A DNA stretch of 64,000 nt from Macrococcoides goetzii (GCF_002742385.2 NZ_MJBI02000001.1:620001-684000), one strand, 5' to 3'. Positions 1-7,954 are shown, numbered from the stretch's first letter. Notes: a model not told the origin generated them from the sequence alone. A program made the numbers and translations.

Positions 1-249
1 GAAATATTAACTTATGAAGCAGGCAACCGTGGTGTACGATTTATCTTTAAAAAAGTGAGCGGTGATGAAGCAGCACCAAAATTTATACAATTTAGCGACC
101 ATATTATCGCACCTGAAAAAGCATTACACTACCATATATATATGGGTAATGATCGTGCACAGTTACTCAAAGAAATGGATAATTGGCCAACATATTATCC
201 AAGTGATTTAAAAGGTGAAGAAGTAAAAGAAGAAATGTTAGCACATTAA
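1..249 (+). CDS. ZinT-domain zinc-binding protein, C-terminal part (5' end outside window)
   Basis: The reading frame is open from base 1, so only the last 82 residues are present. They match the C-terminal end of the ZinT/YodA zinc-binding lipocalin-like domain: [11 protein letters not shown], then [13 protein letters not shown] and a final [10 protein letters not shown], which closely resembles the end of Escherichia coli ZinT. In Firmicutes this domain is often fused behind an AdcA-type zinc-binding protein, so the whole gene may be a two-domain adcA. That cannot be decided from the fragment. A strong terminator follows at once. Its job would be capturing extracellular zinc, which fits the zinc genes 3 kb away. 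Confidence 0.75.
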   Translation, partial: EILTYEAGNRGVRFIFKKVSGDEAAPKFIQFSDHIIAPEKALHYHIYMGNDRAQLLKEMDNWPTYYPSDLKGEEVKEEMLAH

Positions 250-253
250 TATG

Positions 254-292
254 AAACCAGGAACTTATCCTAATATGATAAGTTCCTGGTTT
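254..292 (+). terminator. Rho-independent terminator of the ZinT-domain gene
   Basis: Perfect 16-bp stem (254-269 with 277-292) and a 7-base loop, followed by a T-rich run on the plus strand. It lies between two convergent genes and may also stop the minus-strand run ending at 293. Confidence 0.85.
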
Positions 293-544
293 TTATTTTG
301 CTATCCAGAAGTTGAATGTATGCATTGAAATAATTAATATCACAATGATAAGATATAATCCAACAAATAACTTTCTATGACTTACATTACCAAATAAAGC
401 ACTCATATATAATCCAAGTAAAGTCGTGACATACAAAAGCATCTGTACGTATAAATTAATTTGACCTCTTCCATGTATATATGGTGTAAATATCAGTAAT
501 AAAGAACTCATTAATAATAATAATATTACGATAAAACGATACAT
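293..544 (-). CDS. Small hypothetical membrane protein
   Basis: This 83-residue protein is almost entirely hydrophobic. There are three likely membrane segments: roughly residues 3-22, 30-50 and 58-78, with a short loop HGRGQIN between the first two. I do not recognise the family. It is the last gene of a same-direction run (CAP protein, Nudix-like protein, VOC protein, this gene) with about 20-base spacers, so it is probably co-transcribed. It could be a DUF-type inner-membrane protein; nothing in the sequence gives a function. Confidence 0.55.
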   Translation of the reverse strand: MYRFIVILLLLMSSLLLIFTPYIHGRGQINLYVQMLLYVTTLLGLYMSALFGNVSHRKLFVGLYLIIVILIISMHTFNFWIAK

Positions 545-564
545 AATAATTCCTGCCTTTATTT

Positions 565-945
565 CTACATTACGATAACATTGAATAAATGATCATCTAA
601 ATCTGCAAACATTATACCATAATAACCATTTTTCTTACCTGGAGGACTCAATAATTTCCCTCCATTTTGTTCTATTAAGCTTGCTAATTCATCAACTGCT
701 TCCTCACTCTCCATACCAAAAGAAATAATCGTTTCAGGATAATCAGAGCTTCTTCTACTTTCACGTCCCATAAAGCCTTCCAGAACATCTTTTCTAAATA
801 AACAAATTACTTGTTTCCCTACCATTATTCCAGCTAATGTATCATCATTTGAACGTTCTTCGTTAATCTCAAAACCAATATTTCTAAAAAATTCAGTTGA
901 TGCTTTCACATCTGCAACAGGTACATTAATCCAGTATGATTTCAT
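565..945 (-). CDS. VOC (glyoxalase/bleomycin-resistance) superfamily protein
   Basis: At 126 residues it has the usual size for a single vicinal-oxygen-chelate domain. The N-terminus MKSYWINVPVADVKASTEFFRNIGFEI is the typical first beta-alpha-beta unit, and the C-terminus YYGIMFADLDDHLFNVIV resembles the end of the second unit (D-x-DGH-x-W/F-x), with DDH in place of DGH. Members act as metal-dependent lyases, isomerases or antibiotic-binding proteins; the substrate cannot be told here. The start is preceded by GGGAG at good spacing. It sits 20 bases after the Nudix-like gene in a probable four-gene operon. Confidence 0.75.
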   Translation of the reverse strand: MKSYWINVPVADVKASTEFFRNIGFEINEERSNDDTLAGIMVGKQVICLFRKDVLEGFMGRESRRSSDYPETIISFGMESEEAVDELASLIEQNGGKLLSPPGKKNGYYGIMFADLDDHLFNVIVM

Positions 946-965
946 TTATTCTCCCTCTGCTCTTT

Positions 966-1382
966 TTATTTGTGTAAATTTATAAGTGGCACACTTGATT
1001 TTATCACTTGGTTTGAAACAATTAAATGTTTTAACTCATCTGCGATATCAAGTTGATCTAAATAGTCAAAGTCTAACCAGGCATATGGTGCACGAACTTT
1101 AAATTCTTGTTTATTTTTAGCGTTAAACACAAATGCGGTATCATTGGCCATCGTTTTCGATAACCATGTCTTGAATTCTTTTTTCTCTTCTACGACAAAC
1201 AATATACCCCCAACTTTAATATCGTGATTTAATTTACGTGCAAATTGTTCTGCAGTATCTTTAATTGTTGATTGACCTGATTTTACGACACTCGGTAATT
1301 TCATCTGTTTATTACCAAAATCCTGTACTAAAATTTTGTCTTCAGTTGTTATTAATAATGATGCAGATATTTTTTCTTTCAT
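966..1382 (-). CDS. Nudix-fold-like protein lacking a normal Nudix box
   Basis: I start the gene at the ATG at 1382, which has AAAGGAG just upstream. The longer open frame back to 1466 would run into the CAP gene. The 138-residue product opens with KISASLLITTEDKILVQDFGN, the usual first strand of a Nudix hydrolase, and then KLPSVVKSGQSTIKDTAEQFARKL. That segment sits where the Nudix box (GX5EX7REUXEEXGU) should be, but it lacks the REUXEE glutamates that bind metal. It may therefore be a ligand-binding or regulatory relative, not a hydrolase. It is 31 bases downstream of the CAP-domain gene. Confidence 0.5.
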   Translation of the reverse strand: MKEKISASLLITTEDKILVQDFGNKQMKLPSVVKSGQSTIKDTAEQFARKLNHDIKVGGILFVVEEKKEFKTWLSKTMANDTAFVFNAKNKQEFKVRAPYAWLDFDYLDQLDIADELKHLIVSNQVIKSSVPLINLHK

Positions 1383-1413
1383 TTGAAACTCCTTTTTTAA
1401 ATAAATGATGTTC

Positions 1414-2424
1414 TTATTTGTATTGCGTAATATAGTTTTCTGCATAGTATGGCTGATTGTTGTCATTGAATGCTATTCCTACACCTAAGCTCATATAATC
1501 CTGTTTCAGAATATTTTTTCTATGACCTAAACTATTCATCAATCCATGATGCGCTTCGATGGGTGATACTTGACCGTAAGCGATATTTTCACCAGCGACA
1601 CTATAATTTAAGTTTGCTTTTTTAATACGGTCAAATGGTGTTTCATTCTGTTTATTGGTATGACTGAAATAATGATGTTCTGCCATATCTTTTGCGTGTG
1701 CAGATGCAACTTTTGCAATTTCTGGATGTAAATTCAGCATTTGCTTACCAAACATTTTTCTTGTTGCATTTGTTAACTCAAAGTGTAACCTTGCATAATC
1801 TTTCTCTAAATTATCATTTGGATAAGCATAATAATTTTGCTTTAACTGATCAATTGACTTATTAATAATTTTTATTCCACTTACTGTATTATTACGATAC
1901 TTATCATAATAAATTGTAACAAAGTACTGTCCTTCCTCGTAAATCGCACTTTCTTTATTGTCTAAAGCAAGTTGATAATCTTTGCCTTGAAAAACATTCA
2001 ATGGTTGACCTAGTTTCTTTTCAACATTTTCACGTGTCATACCATATTTTAAACCATTATCAGTTACGATCATATTCTGATTGGAATAGACACCACTCAC
2101 CTTACCATTTAAATACATAACCAGCATAAAGTCATCATAATCTCTATGATAGACCGTCCAGTACTGTTGGTATTCATTTAACAATTGTTCATGCGGTTTA
2201 CCTAAAATACGATTAACTTGTGATTGGGTCATCCCCATTTTAATTTTTCCGACATTTATATTTTTTGCTTTTTCCGGCTTTTCAGTCAGTAAATGATTTT
2301 CTTTAATCATTTCACGTAGTTCAGACTTTATATTCAAAATAATATTATCGGATAATTGAAGAAAACTAATCGGAAATATAAGTATAAATATTATTACTAA
2401 GCATAATGACAATATTTGCTTCAT
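1414..2424 (-). CDS. CAP/SCP-domain secreted or membrane-anchored protein
   Basis: The 336-residue protein starts with a hydrophobic segment (about residues 3-24) that acts as signal peptide or anchor. Residues about 55-185 hold two related modules beginning KIKMGMTQSQVNRILGKP and GLKYGMTRENVEKKLGQP, which look like the CAP-associated N-terminal domain of staphylococcal proteins. The last 120 residues form a CAP domain: HPEIAKVASAHAKDMAEHHYFSHTN, then GENIAYG and HRKNILKQDYMSLGVGIAF. The usual CAP cavity residues (two His, Glu) are visible. It should act outside the membrane; the role of bacterial CAP proteins is mostly unknown. Confidence 0.8.
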   Translation of the reverse strand: MKQILSLCLVIIFILIFPISFLQLSDNIILNIKSELREMIKENHLLTEKPEKAKNINVGKIKMGMTQSQVNRILGKPHEQLLNEYQQYWTVYHRDYDDFMLVMYLNGKVSGVYSNQNMIVTDNGLKYGMTRENVEKKLGQPLNVFQGKDYQLALDNKESAIYEEGQYFVTIYYDKYRNNTVSGIKIINKSIDQLKQNYYAYPNDNLEKDYARLHFELTNATRKMFGKQMLNLHPEIAKVASAHAKDMAEHHYFSHTNKQNETPFDRIKKANLNYSVAGENIAYGQVSPIEAHHGLMNSLGHRKNILKQDYMSLGVGIAFNDNNQPYYAENYITQYK

Positions 2425-2442
2425 GTAACACCTCTATAAATT

Positions 2443-2469
2443 AAAAACATACACAGCGTGTATGTTTTT
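2443..2469 (-). terminator. Terminator downstream of guaC
   Basis: Perfect 12-bp stem (2443-2454 with 2458-2469) and a 3-base loop. The stem carries its own A/T flanks, giving a T run on either strand. It sits between guaC and the CAP-domain gene. Confidence 0.75.
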
Positions 2470-2507
2470 AATTATATCAAATTTAATTCTTTTTCTGTAC
2501 GAATTGT

Positions 2508-3491
2508 TTAATAATCTGTATCTCCATTAAATATAGAGTTTCTCACAATAACATAATCTACCGTTGTTATTGCTTTAAGGTCTTTTCCACCTGCGTATGA
2601 AATTGATGATTGTAAATCCTGTTCCATTTCTATGAGTTTCTCTTTTAAGGAACCTTTATGTTCAACGAATAGCTTTTTACCTTCGACATTTTTACGTATG
2701 CCCTTTTGAAATTCTGATGCACTACCAAAATATTCTTTATAGTGTTTACCCTCTTTTTCTATCGTTTCACCTGGTGATTCTTCATGTGCCGCAAGTAATG
2801 ATCCAATCATCACCATAGAAGCACCAAAACGAATCGATTTGGCGATATCGCCATGCGTACGAATGCCACCATCGGCAATTAATGGTTTACGCGCAGCTTT
2901 TGAACATAATCTTAATGCTGCAATTTGCCATCCACCCGTTCCGAAGCCAGTTTTTATCTTTGTAATGCACACCCGACCTGGTCCGATACCAACTTTAGTA
3001 GCATCTGCTCCTGCATTTTCAAGTTCACGAACCGCTTCTGGTGTACCAACGTTACCTGCTATCAGGAATGTTTCCGGTATCAACTTCTTAATATGATGAA
3101 TCATTTCAATGACCTGATCAGAATGACCATGTGCAATATCAATTGTTATATATTCAGGGACAATATTCTCATCTGCAAGTGTTTTAATAAAATCATACTC
3201 AGCTGATTTTACACCCACAGAAATCGATGCATATAAACCTTTTTCATGCATTTTTTTGATAAATGGTAATCTTGCTGCCTCATCAAATCGATGCATTATA
3301 TAAAAATAGCCATTTTTTGCAAACATCTCAGCAAGTTCTTCATTGATAACTGTCTGCATATTTGCTGGTACAACCGGTATTCGAAAGCGTAATGGACCAA
3401 ACTGAACTGATGTGTCACATTCCGAACGACTTTTTACGATACATTTATTAGGTATCAGTTGAATATCTTCATAATCAAATACATCCTGCAT
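2508..3491 (-). CDS. guaC: GMP reductase
   Basis: GuaC converts GMP to IMP with NADPH and ammonia release, recycling guanine nucleotides in the cytoplasm. The 327-residue length fits the bacterial GuaC type. The IMPDH/GMPR barrel shows VPANMQTV near residue 51, the phosphate-binding GNVGTPEAV, and the catalytic-loop motif [11 protein letters not shown] with Cys about 175. GMP reductase is distinguished from IMP dehydrogenase by the missing CBS insert, as here. It has its own leader between the rpsN terminator and its start. S. aureus, as I recall, also has guaC next to rpsN and rpmG. Confidence 0.95.
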   Translation of the reverse strand: MQDVFDYEDIQLIPNKCIVKSRSECDTSVQFGPLRFRIPVVPANMQTVINEELAEMFAKNGYFYIMHRFDEAARLPFIKKMHEKGLYASISVGVKSAEYDFIKTLADENIVPEYITIDIAHGHSDQVIEMIHHIKKLIPETFLIAGNVGTPEAVRELENAGADATKVGIGPGRVCITKIKTGFGTGGWQIAALRLCSKAARKPLIADGGIRTHGDIAKSIRFGASMVMIGSLLAAHEESPGETIEKEGKHYKEYFGSASEFQKGIRKNVEGKKLFVEHKGSLKEKLIEMEQDLQSSISYAGGKDLKAITTVDYVIVRNSIFNGDTDY

Positions 3492-3578
3492 AAATAAAAC
3501 CTCTAATCAATTTTAATATTTTACAAATAATAGTAATTTTTTATTAAAAAATTTTATTATTATCATTTGTCCAAAGGA

Positions 3579-3611
3579 AACTTTACTACTGTTTAAAATA
3601 AAAGTAAAGTT
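3579..3611. promoter_or_regulatory. Inverted repeat upstream of guaC
   Basis: Arms AACTTTACT (3579-3587) and AGTAAAGTT (3603-3611) are perfectly complementary around a 15-base spacer. It lies about 90 bases upstream of guaC and just below the rpsN terminator. It could be an operator or a leader RNA hairpin; I cannot name a regulator. Confidence 0.4.
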
Positions 3612-3621
3612 AAATACAATG

Positions 3622-3660
3622 AGAAAGACGAATGAGATAAAATTACTCATTCGTCTTTCT
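3622..3660 (-). terminator. Terminator of the GTPase-rpsN transcript
   Basis: Perfect 15-bp stem (3622-3636 with 3646-3660) just past the rpsN stop codon on the minus strand. The following T run is interrupted. It separates the zinc-regulated unit from guaC. Confidence 0.75.
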
Positions 3661-3678
3661 TCTAATTAAATACTAATC

Positions 3679-3948
3679 TTACCAGCTCGCTTTTTTCACG
3701 CCTGGAATTTGTCCTTTATGCGCTAGTTCTCTGAAAGCGATTCTTGATAAACCGAATTTGCGATAAACACTTCTCGGTCTTCCAGTAACTTGGCAACGTG
3801 TCGTAAGTCTTGAAGGTGCTGAGTCCCTTGGTAATTTTTGAAGACCCTCGTAATCTCCTGCTGCTTTTAATGCTTCCCTTTTCTCTCTATATTGTTCTAC
3901 TAATGCTTGTCTTTTAGCTTCTTTTGCAATTTTAGATTTTTTAGCCAT
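3679..3948 (-). CDS. rpsN: 30S ribosomal protein S14, zinc-independent (C-minus) paralogue
   Basis: The 89-residue protein is the long S14 form ([20 protein letters not shown] at the start, [24 protein letters not shown] at the end). It has a single Cys ([10 protein letters not shown]) and no CxxC pairs, so it cannot bind the structural zinc of the short form normally encoded in the main ribosomal operon. Such copies replace the zinc form when zinc is short. It begins 15 bases after the COG0523 GTPase gene, so both should be read from the Zur-type promoter at 5181-5229. AGGAG lies just upstream of the ATG. Confidence 0.93.
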   Translation of the reverse strand: MAKKSKIAKEAKRQALVEQYREKREALKAAGDYEGLQKLPRDSAPSRLTTRCQVTGRPRSVYRKFGLSRIAFRELAHKGQIPGVKKASW

Positions 3949-3963
3949 AATTTCTCCTTTTGT

Positions 3964-5166
3964 TTATATTTTTCTGATTTGCCATCCATAAGGATCAGCA
4001 AAACTTTTCCACGCTTCATCAATTTCATTCATTTTTAATAAGCATGCATCAAGTTCTGCTGTTATTCTTTCTTGTTCTAAATCAGTTCCAATAATCACAA
4101 TTTTAGTATGTCTGTCACCATATTCCAAATCCCAGTCCTGTAATACTTCTGGACGTTCACTTAAAATTCTATCGCGTTCTTCTTTTGGCATTGCAGCTAC
4201 CCAAAATGTTACAGGATTAATTTCTACTGACGGCCCTGCTTGTGAGAATAAACATGCGACAGTATTATAGTTTGCGAGCCATGCTATTCCTTTTGCTCTG
4301 ACAATTGATTCATCCATTGATTGTGACCAATCATAAAAACGTTTCGGGTGAAAAGGTAATGTTCTATGATAAACAATTGAACTTATACCATACTCCTCTG
4401 TTTCTGGTGTATGCGTATGATGTCCACCTTCTGTCAGTTCTTTAATCCATCCTGCAGAATTAGCAGCCGTTTCAAAATCAAATAAATTTGTATTCATTAT
4501 TTCCTTAGGAGCTACCTTTGAATGACTTGTTTCAATAAAACGCGCTGTGGGTTGAAGTGTTCTCAACACCTGGATTAGTTTTTCCTTATCAACTTCATCA
4601 ACTAAATCAATTTTATTTAATATAAGTACATCACAAAATTCAATTTGATCGATTAATAAATCAGCAATAGAACGATCATCTGCATCACCTACTGCTTCTT
4701 TACGGTCTAACAAAGAATCTCCTGATTTAAAATGTTTCATAAAACGATTTGCATCCACTACTGTTACCATAGTGTCAAGTCTGCTAAATTCAGTTAAATC
4801 AATTCCTAAGGTCTCATCAATATATGAGAAGGTCTGAGCAACAGGTACAGGTTCAGAAATGCCTGTTGATTCAATAATGATATAATCTATATCACCCATT
4901 AGCGCTAGTTTCTTAACTTCAATTAATAAATCTTCTCTGAGTGTACAACAAATACATCCATTAGAAAGTTCGACCAGCTTTTCATCTGTCCTAGATAACT
5001 CACTACCATTTGCAATTAAATCTGCATCTATATTTACTTCACTCATATCATTGACGATAACTGCTAACTTCATATCCTTTGTTTCATTTAAAATATGATT
5101 TAATAACGTTGTCTTGCCTGCTCCTAGATAACCACTTAAAACTGTTACTGGAATTTGTTTCATCAT
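3964..5166 (-). CDS. COG0523 (CobW/ZagA/YciC-like) GTP-dependent zinc metallochaperone, copy 1
   Basis: A 400-residue G3E-family GTPase. Walker A GYLGAGKTT is near residues 13-20, the family metal motif CICC at about 71-74, the switch segment ESTGISEP near 100, and the guanine-specificity motif NKID near 185. A short His cluster (GGHHTHTPE) lies before the C-terminal CobW_C domain. Family members deliver zinc to client enzymes under starvation; in Bacillus subtilis ZagA responds to the nucleotide ZTP. A perfect 21-bp Zur box overlaps its promoter, and rpsN follows directly. Start could be either of two adjacent ATGs; GGAG favours 5166. It is a clear paralogue of the gene at 6504. Confidence 0.9.
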   Translation of the reverse strand: MMKQIPVTVLSGYLGAGKTTLLNHILNETKDMKLAVIVNDMSEVNIDADLIANGSELSRTDEKLVELSNGCICCTLREDLLIEVKKLALMGDIDYIIIESTGISEPVPVAQTFSYIDETLGIDLTEFSRLDTMVTVVDANRFMKHFKSGDSLLDRKEAVGDADDRSIADLLIDQIEFCDVLILNKIDLVDEVDKEKLIQVLRTLQPTARFIETSHSKVAPKEIMNTNLFDFETAANSAGWIKELTEGGHHTHTPETEEYGISSIVYHRTLPFHPKRFYDWSQSMDESIVRAKGIAWLANYNTVACLFSQAGPSVEINPVTFWVAAMPKEERDRILSERPEVLQDWDLEYGDRHTKIVIIGTDLEQERITAELDACLLKMNEIDEAWKSFADPYGWQIRKI

Positions 5167-5180
5167 CTACATCTCCTAAA

Positions 5181-5195
5181 TCGTAATTATTACGA
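5181..5195 (-). promoter_or_regulatory. Zur box for GTPase copy 1-rpsN
   Basis: TCGTAATTATTACGA is a perfect palindrome. With its flanks (5178-5198) it matches the B. subtilis Zur consensus AAATCGTAATNATTACGATTT at every position. It lies between the -10 and the ribosome binding site, where a bound repressor would block transcription. Confidence 0.9.
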
Positions 5196-5200
5196 TTTAT

Positions 5201-5229
5201 AATATAGCATACCATATTATACATGTAAA
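5201..5229 (-). promoter_or_regulatory. SigA-type promoter of GTPase copy 1-rpsN
   Basis: On the minus strand: -35 TTTACA (5224-5229), 17-base spacer, -10 TATATT (5201-5206). The Zur box starts 5 bases downstream. Confidence 0.7.
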
Positions 5230-5234
5230 ATAAA

Positions 5235-5267
5235 AAATTTGAGTTCGGATATACCGAACCCAAATTT
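5235..5267 (-). terminator. Terminator of adcA
   Basis: Stem of about 13 bp with one mismatch (5235-5248 with 5254-5267), loop ATATA, then TTTTTT on the minus strand. It lies 28 bases past the adcA stop codon and partly abuts the next promoter. Confidence 0.85.
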
Positions 5268-5294
5268 CAATCATTAATATACTTTTTAAAACTA

Positions 5295-6239
5295 TTATTT
5301 ATTGTTAAGTGCTTTATCTAATGAATCAATATTTATTTTCATGAGATCCTGATATGTTACATCTTTTTTATCCTTATCTGTTAACACAGCCATATTGTGG
5401 AATGGCACAGCAGTAGCATTCGTTTTATCTTTGATAATATCAACTGTTTTTGTAGGAATATTTTGTTCATATAGGATTACTGTTGCTTTAGATTTATTAA
5501 TATTATTAATCATGTTAATAATATCACTTTGAGACGGCTCTTCATTATTCATACCTGAAACTCCTTCCTGTTTAAAGCCGTAACGTTTAGCAAGATAGCC
5601 TATTGAATCATGTGAAATAAATACTGTATCCTGCTTTTTAGTTTTTATAATTGTTTTTAGCTGTTTATCTATTTCATCGATATCTTTTACAAGTTTTTCA
5701 TAGTTTTTTGTGTATTCTTTTTCATGCGCTTTATCCTTTTTAACTAATTCATCTTTAATCACTTTTGCAAATGATTTATTCATTTCTGGATCAAGCCAAA
5801 CATGTGGGTCATGTGCGCCATGGTCATGCTCATGTTCATGTTCCGCTTCATGATCATGATCATGTTCCTCTCCTGCTAATAAATCATTATCATCGATATC
5901 TTTTGCAAGTTGAACTGTCTTATCCTTTTTGTTAATAACTTGTGCTATTTTAGCACTTACCTGATCTAATTCATCACCTGTATAAAAGAAAATGTCACTT
6001 TTTGCAATACGCATCGTATCTTTTTGTGTTGGTTCATATGTATGTATATCGATACCATTTGGATAGATACTCGATACAGTGACATGATCACCACCAATTT
6101 GTTCTATCATACTTTTAAATGGAAAGACTGTAGTATAAATCTGTAGTTTATCGCCAGACTCTTTCACACTACTTTTATTACCACATGCAGCCATCAATAC
6201 TAATGTTGCAATTAATAATAATGAAAATAACTTCTTCAT
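5295..6239 (-). CDS. adcA: Zinc ABC transporter substrate-binding lipoprotein (AdcA/ZnuA family)
   Basis: The start is taken at 6239: MKKLFSLLLIATLVLMAAC gives a lipoprotein signal with a lipobox ending at Cys19. The longer open frame would put 13 residues before the signal. Zinc-binding features follow in family order: His66 in DIHTYEP, a His/Asp/Glu-rich loop at about 126-143, DPHVWLDP with His146, and later FISHDSIGYLAKRYG. The 314-residue length fits a single SBP domain without a ZinT extension. No permease or ATPase gene is adjacent, so the AdcBC partner must lie elsewhere. A Zur box sits directly before the ribosome binding site. Confidence 0.92.
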   Translation of the reverse strand: MKKLFSLLLIATLVLMAACGNKSSVKESGDKLQIYTTVFPFKSMIEQIGGDHVTVSSIYPNGIDIHTYEPTQKDTMRIAKSDIFFYTGDELDQVSAKIAQVINKKDKTVQLAKDIDDNDLLAGEEHDHDHEAEHEHEHDHGAHDPHVWLDPEMNKSFAKVIKDELVKKDKAHEKEYTKNYEKLVKDIDEIDKQLKTIIKTKKQDTVFISHDSIGYLAKRYGFKQEGVSGMNNEEPSQSDIINMINNINKSKATVILYEQNIPTKTVDIIKDKTNATAVPFHNMAVLTDKDKKDVTYQDLMKINIDSLDKALNNK

Positions 6240-6255
6240 ACGTTCATCTCCTATT

Positions 6256-6270
6256 TCGTAATCATTACGC
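6256..6270 (-). promoter_or_regulatory. Zur box for adcA
   Basis: TCGTAATCATTACGC departs from the palindrome at one base. It lies between the predicted -10 and the AGGAG site of adcA. Confidence 0.85.
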
Positions 6271-6276
6271 TTTAAC

Positions 6277-6305
6277 ATTCTAAACCTTATTCAATAAGAA
6301 ATCAA
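6277..6305 (-). promoter_or_regulatory. SigA-type promoter of adcA
   Basis: Minus strand: -35 TTGATT (6300-6305), 17-base spacer, -10 TAGAAT (6277-6282), followed 6 bases later by the Zur box. Confidence 0.6.
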
Positions 6306-6438
6306 TCACTAATTTTTTATTTTTTATCCTTATGTCATTTTAATCCAATATAAAGGTCTATATAAATACAATTTATTATAACAAGTAACATCACCATTAT
6401 ATTGAAGAAAAGTATTAAGAAAAAATTAATAAAAAAGC

Positions 6439-6467
6439 TTTACAAAAATTCATTCAAGGCGTATCAT
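6439..6467 (+). promoter_or_regulatory. SigA-type promoter of GTPase copy 2-rpmG
   Basis: -35 TTTACA (6439-6444), 17-base spacer, -10 TATCAT (6462-6467). The Zur box begins 6 bases downstream. The arrangement copies that of GTPase copy 1. Confidence 0.7.
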
Positions 6468-6473
6468 TATAAA

Positions 6474-6488
6474 TCGTAAAGATTACGA
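6474..6488 (+). promoter_or_regulatory. Zur box for GTPase copy 2-rpmG
   Basis: TCGTAAAGATTACGA, with AAA before it and AT after, matches the Zur consensus except near the centre. It covers the expected transcription start. Confidence 0.85.
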
Positions 6489-6503
6489 ATTGGAGGCAAG
6501 ATT

Positions 6504-7700
6504 TTGAAAGTACCTATTACAGTATTAAGTGGTTTCTTAGGCAGTGGTAAAACGACATTGCTCAATCATATCCTTACCAATAACGAAAATAAAAAAATCG
6601 GGGTAATTGTTAATGATATGAGTGAAGTGAATGTCGATGCTGACTTAGTTCACATGTCACGTACAGACGAAAAAATGATACAACTTCAAAACGGTTGTAT
6701 ATGCTGCACATTAAGAGAAGATTTATTAATCGAAATTGATAAATTAGTAAAAAACAATCAGCTAGACTATATCGTTATTGAATCTACAGGTATTTCAGAA
6801 CCTGTACCTGTTGCACAAACATTAACTTTAAATGATGAAGTGCTCAATATAAATTTAGCTGATAATACAATTTTAGATACAATGGTAACCGTAGTAGATG
6901 CTAACCGATTCTGGGACGACTATGCATCAGGTGATTCACTAATTGATCGTAAAATGGCGAATGACGAATCTGACACACGTGAAGTCATTGATTTATTAAT
7001 CGATCAGATTGAATTTGCAAATGTCATTCTATTAAATAAATGTGACCTCGTACACATTGAAGATTTAAAAGAATTAGAAGCATTGCTCCATCAATTGAAT
7101 CCAGAAGCTAAAATTTATCGAACTGAAAATTCAAATATTGCGCTAGATAACATCTTAAATACACGTCTATTTGATTTCGAAAAAGCCAGTCAGGCAGCAG
7201 GCTGGATAAAAGAATTAAATGAAGAACACACACCTGAAACAGAAGAATACGGGATAGCTTCATTTGTTTATAGAAGGCAGCGTCCATTCCATCCAGAGCG
7301 ATTTATGCATTTCCTCGAACATTTTTCATTAGATATTATTCGTTCAAAAGGTTTCTTCTGGCTAGCATCTCGAAATAATATGTGCGGCTTACTTTCTCAG
7401 GCAGGAAATTCTATGCAAATACAAGGTGCCGGTGAATGGATTGCAACTTATAATGAAGCAGATATTAAAGTAGAAATGCAGGAAGACCCTACATTGAAAG
7501 ACAGATGGCATCATGAATTTGGTGACCGTCAAACTGAGCTCGTATTCATTGGCATTGAGATGAATAAAGAACAAATTATTCAGGATTTAGATGATTGCCT
7601 GTTAACTGATGATGAGATGAAACAAGATTGGTCAACATTTAATGATCCGCTTCCACAGTTCACAGTTGCTGAACCAGTTGAAGTCGATGTTGTTTTATAA
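6504..7700 (+). CDS. COG0523 (CobW/ZagA/YciC-like) GTP-dependent zinc metallochaperone, copy 2
   Basis: A 398-residue G3E GTPase, closely similar along its length to the copy at 3964-5166. Walker [10 protein letters not shown] lies at about 10-18, the metal motif CICC at 65-68, ESTGISEP near 95, and NKCD near 178. It lacks the His cluster that copy 1 has before its C-terminal domain and reads [12 protein letters not shown] there. The start is a TTG at 6504, chosen because TGGAGG lies 7 bases upstream and no ATG fits. rpmG follows after 33 bases with no terminator, so both should respond to the Zur box at 6474. Confidence 0.9.
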   Translation: MKVPITVLSGFLGSGKTTLLNHILTNNENKKIGVIVNDMSEVNVDADLVHMSRTDEKMIQLQNGCICCTLREDLLIEIDKLVKNNQLDYIVIESTGISEPVPVAQTLTLNDEVLNINLADNTILDTMVTVVDANRFWDDYASGDSLIDRKMANDESDTREVIDLLIDQIEFANVILLNKCDLVHIEDLKELEALLHQLNPEAKIYRTENSNIALDNILNTRLFDFEKASQAAGWIKELNEEHTPETEEYGIASFVYRRQRPFHPERFMHFLEHFSLDIIRSKGFFWLASRNNMCGLLSQAGNSMQIQGAGEWIATYNEADIKVEMQEDPTLKDRWHHEFGDRQTELVFIGIEMNKEQIIQDLDDCLLTDDEMKQDWSTFNDPLPQFTVAEPVEVDVVL

Positions 7701-7733
7701 AATATTAAATAAAATTTAAAGGAGAGTATAAAA

Positions 7734-7883
7734 ATGAGAGTAAATGTAACTTTAGCTTGTACAGAATGTGGAGATCGTAACTATATTACAAAGAAAAATA
7801 AAAGAAATAATCCTGAGCGTATTGAATTAATGAAATACAGCCCAAGATTAAAAAAATACACTTTACATCGTGAAACTAAATAA
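7734..7883 (+). CDS. rpmG: 50S ribosomal protein L33, zinc-independent paralogue
   Basis: This 49-residue gene starts [18 protein letters not shown] and ends KYTLHRETK, the L33 pattern. The first Cys pair (CTEC) is kept, but the second, normally near KYCPRC, is replaced by [10 protein letters not shown], so a four-Cys zinc site cannot form. It should serve as the replacement L33 during zinc starvation, pairing functionally with the zinc-free S14 gene 3.8 kb away. AAAGGAGAG precedes the ATG by good spacing. It belongs to the GTPase copy 2 transcript and ends at a terminator. Confidence 0.92.
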   Translation: MRVNVTLACTECGDRNYITKKNKRNNPERIELMKYSPRLKKYTLHRETK

Positions 7884-7932
7884 TTATCGTTAAACGTGCA
7901 ATATTTTTGCGTTTATATATCAATACGACACA

Positions 7933-7954
7933 AGGCATCCGGTTGCGGATGCCT
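7933..7954 (+). terminator. Terminator of GTPase copy 2-rpmG
   Basis: AGGCATCCG (7933-7941) pairs with CGGATGCCT (7946-7954), loop GTTG, then ATTTTA. Confidence 0.85.

Noticed and set aside
1383-1466. Longer start for the Nudix-like gene
   Set aside because: It would overlap the CAP gene and ignore the good AAAGGAG site before the ATG at 1382.
2839-3206. Two plus-strand ORFs over guaC
   Set aside because: They lie entirely within a well-conserved GMP reductase gene and show no domain or ribosome binding site.
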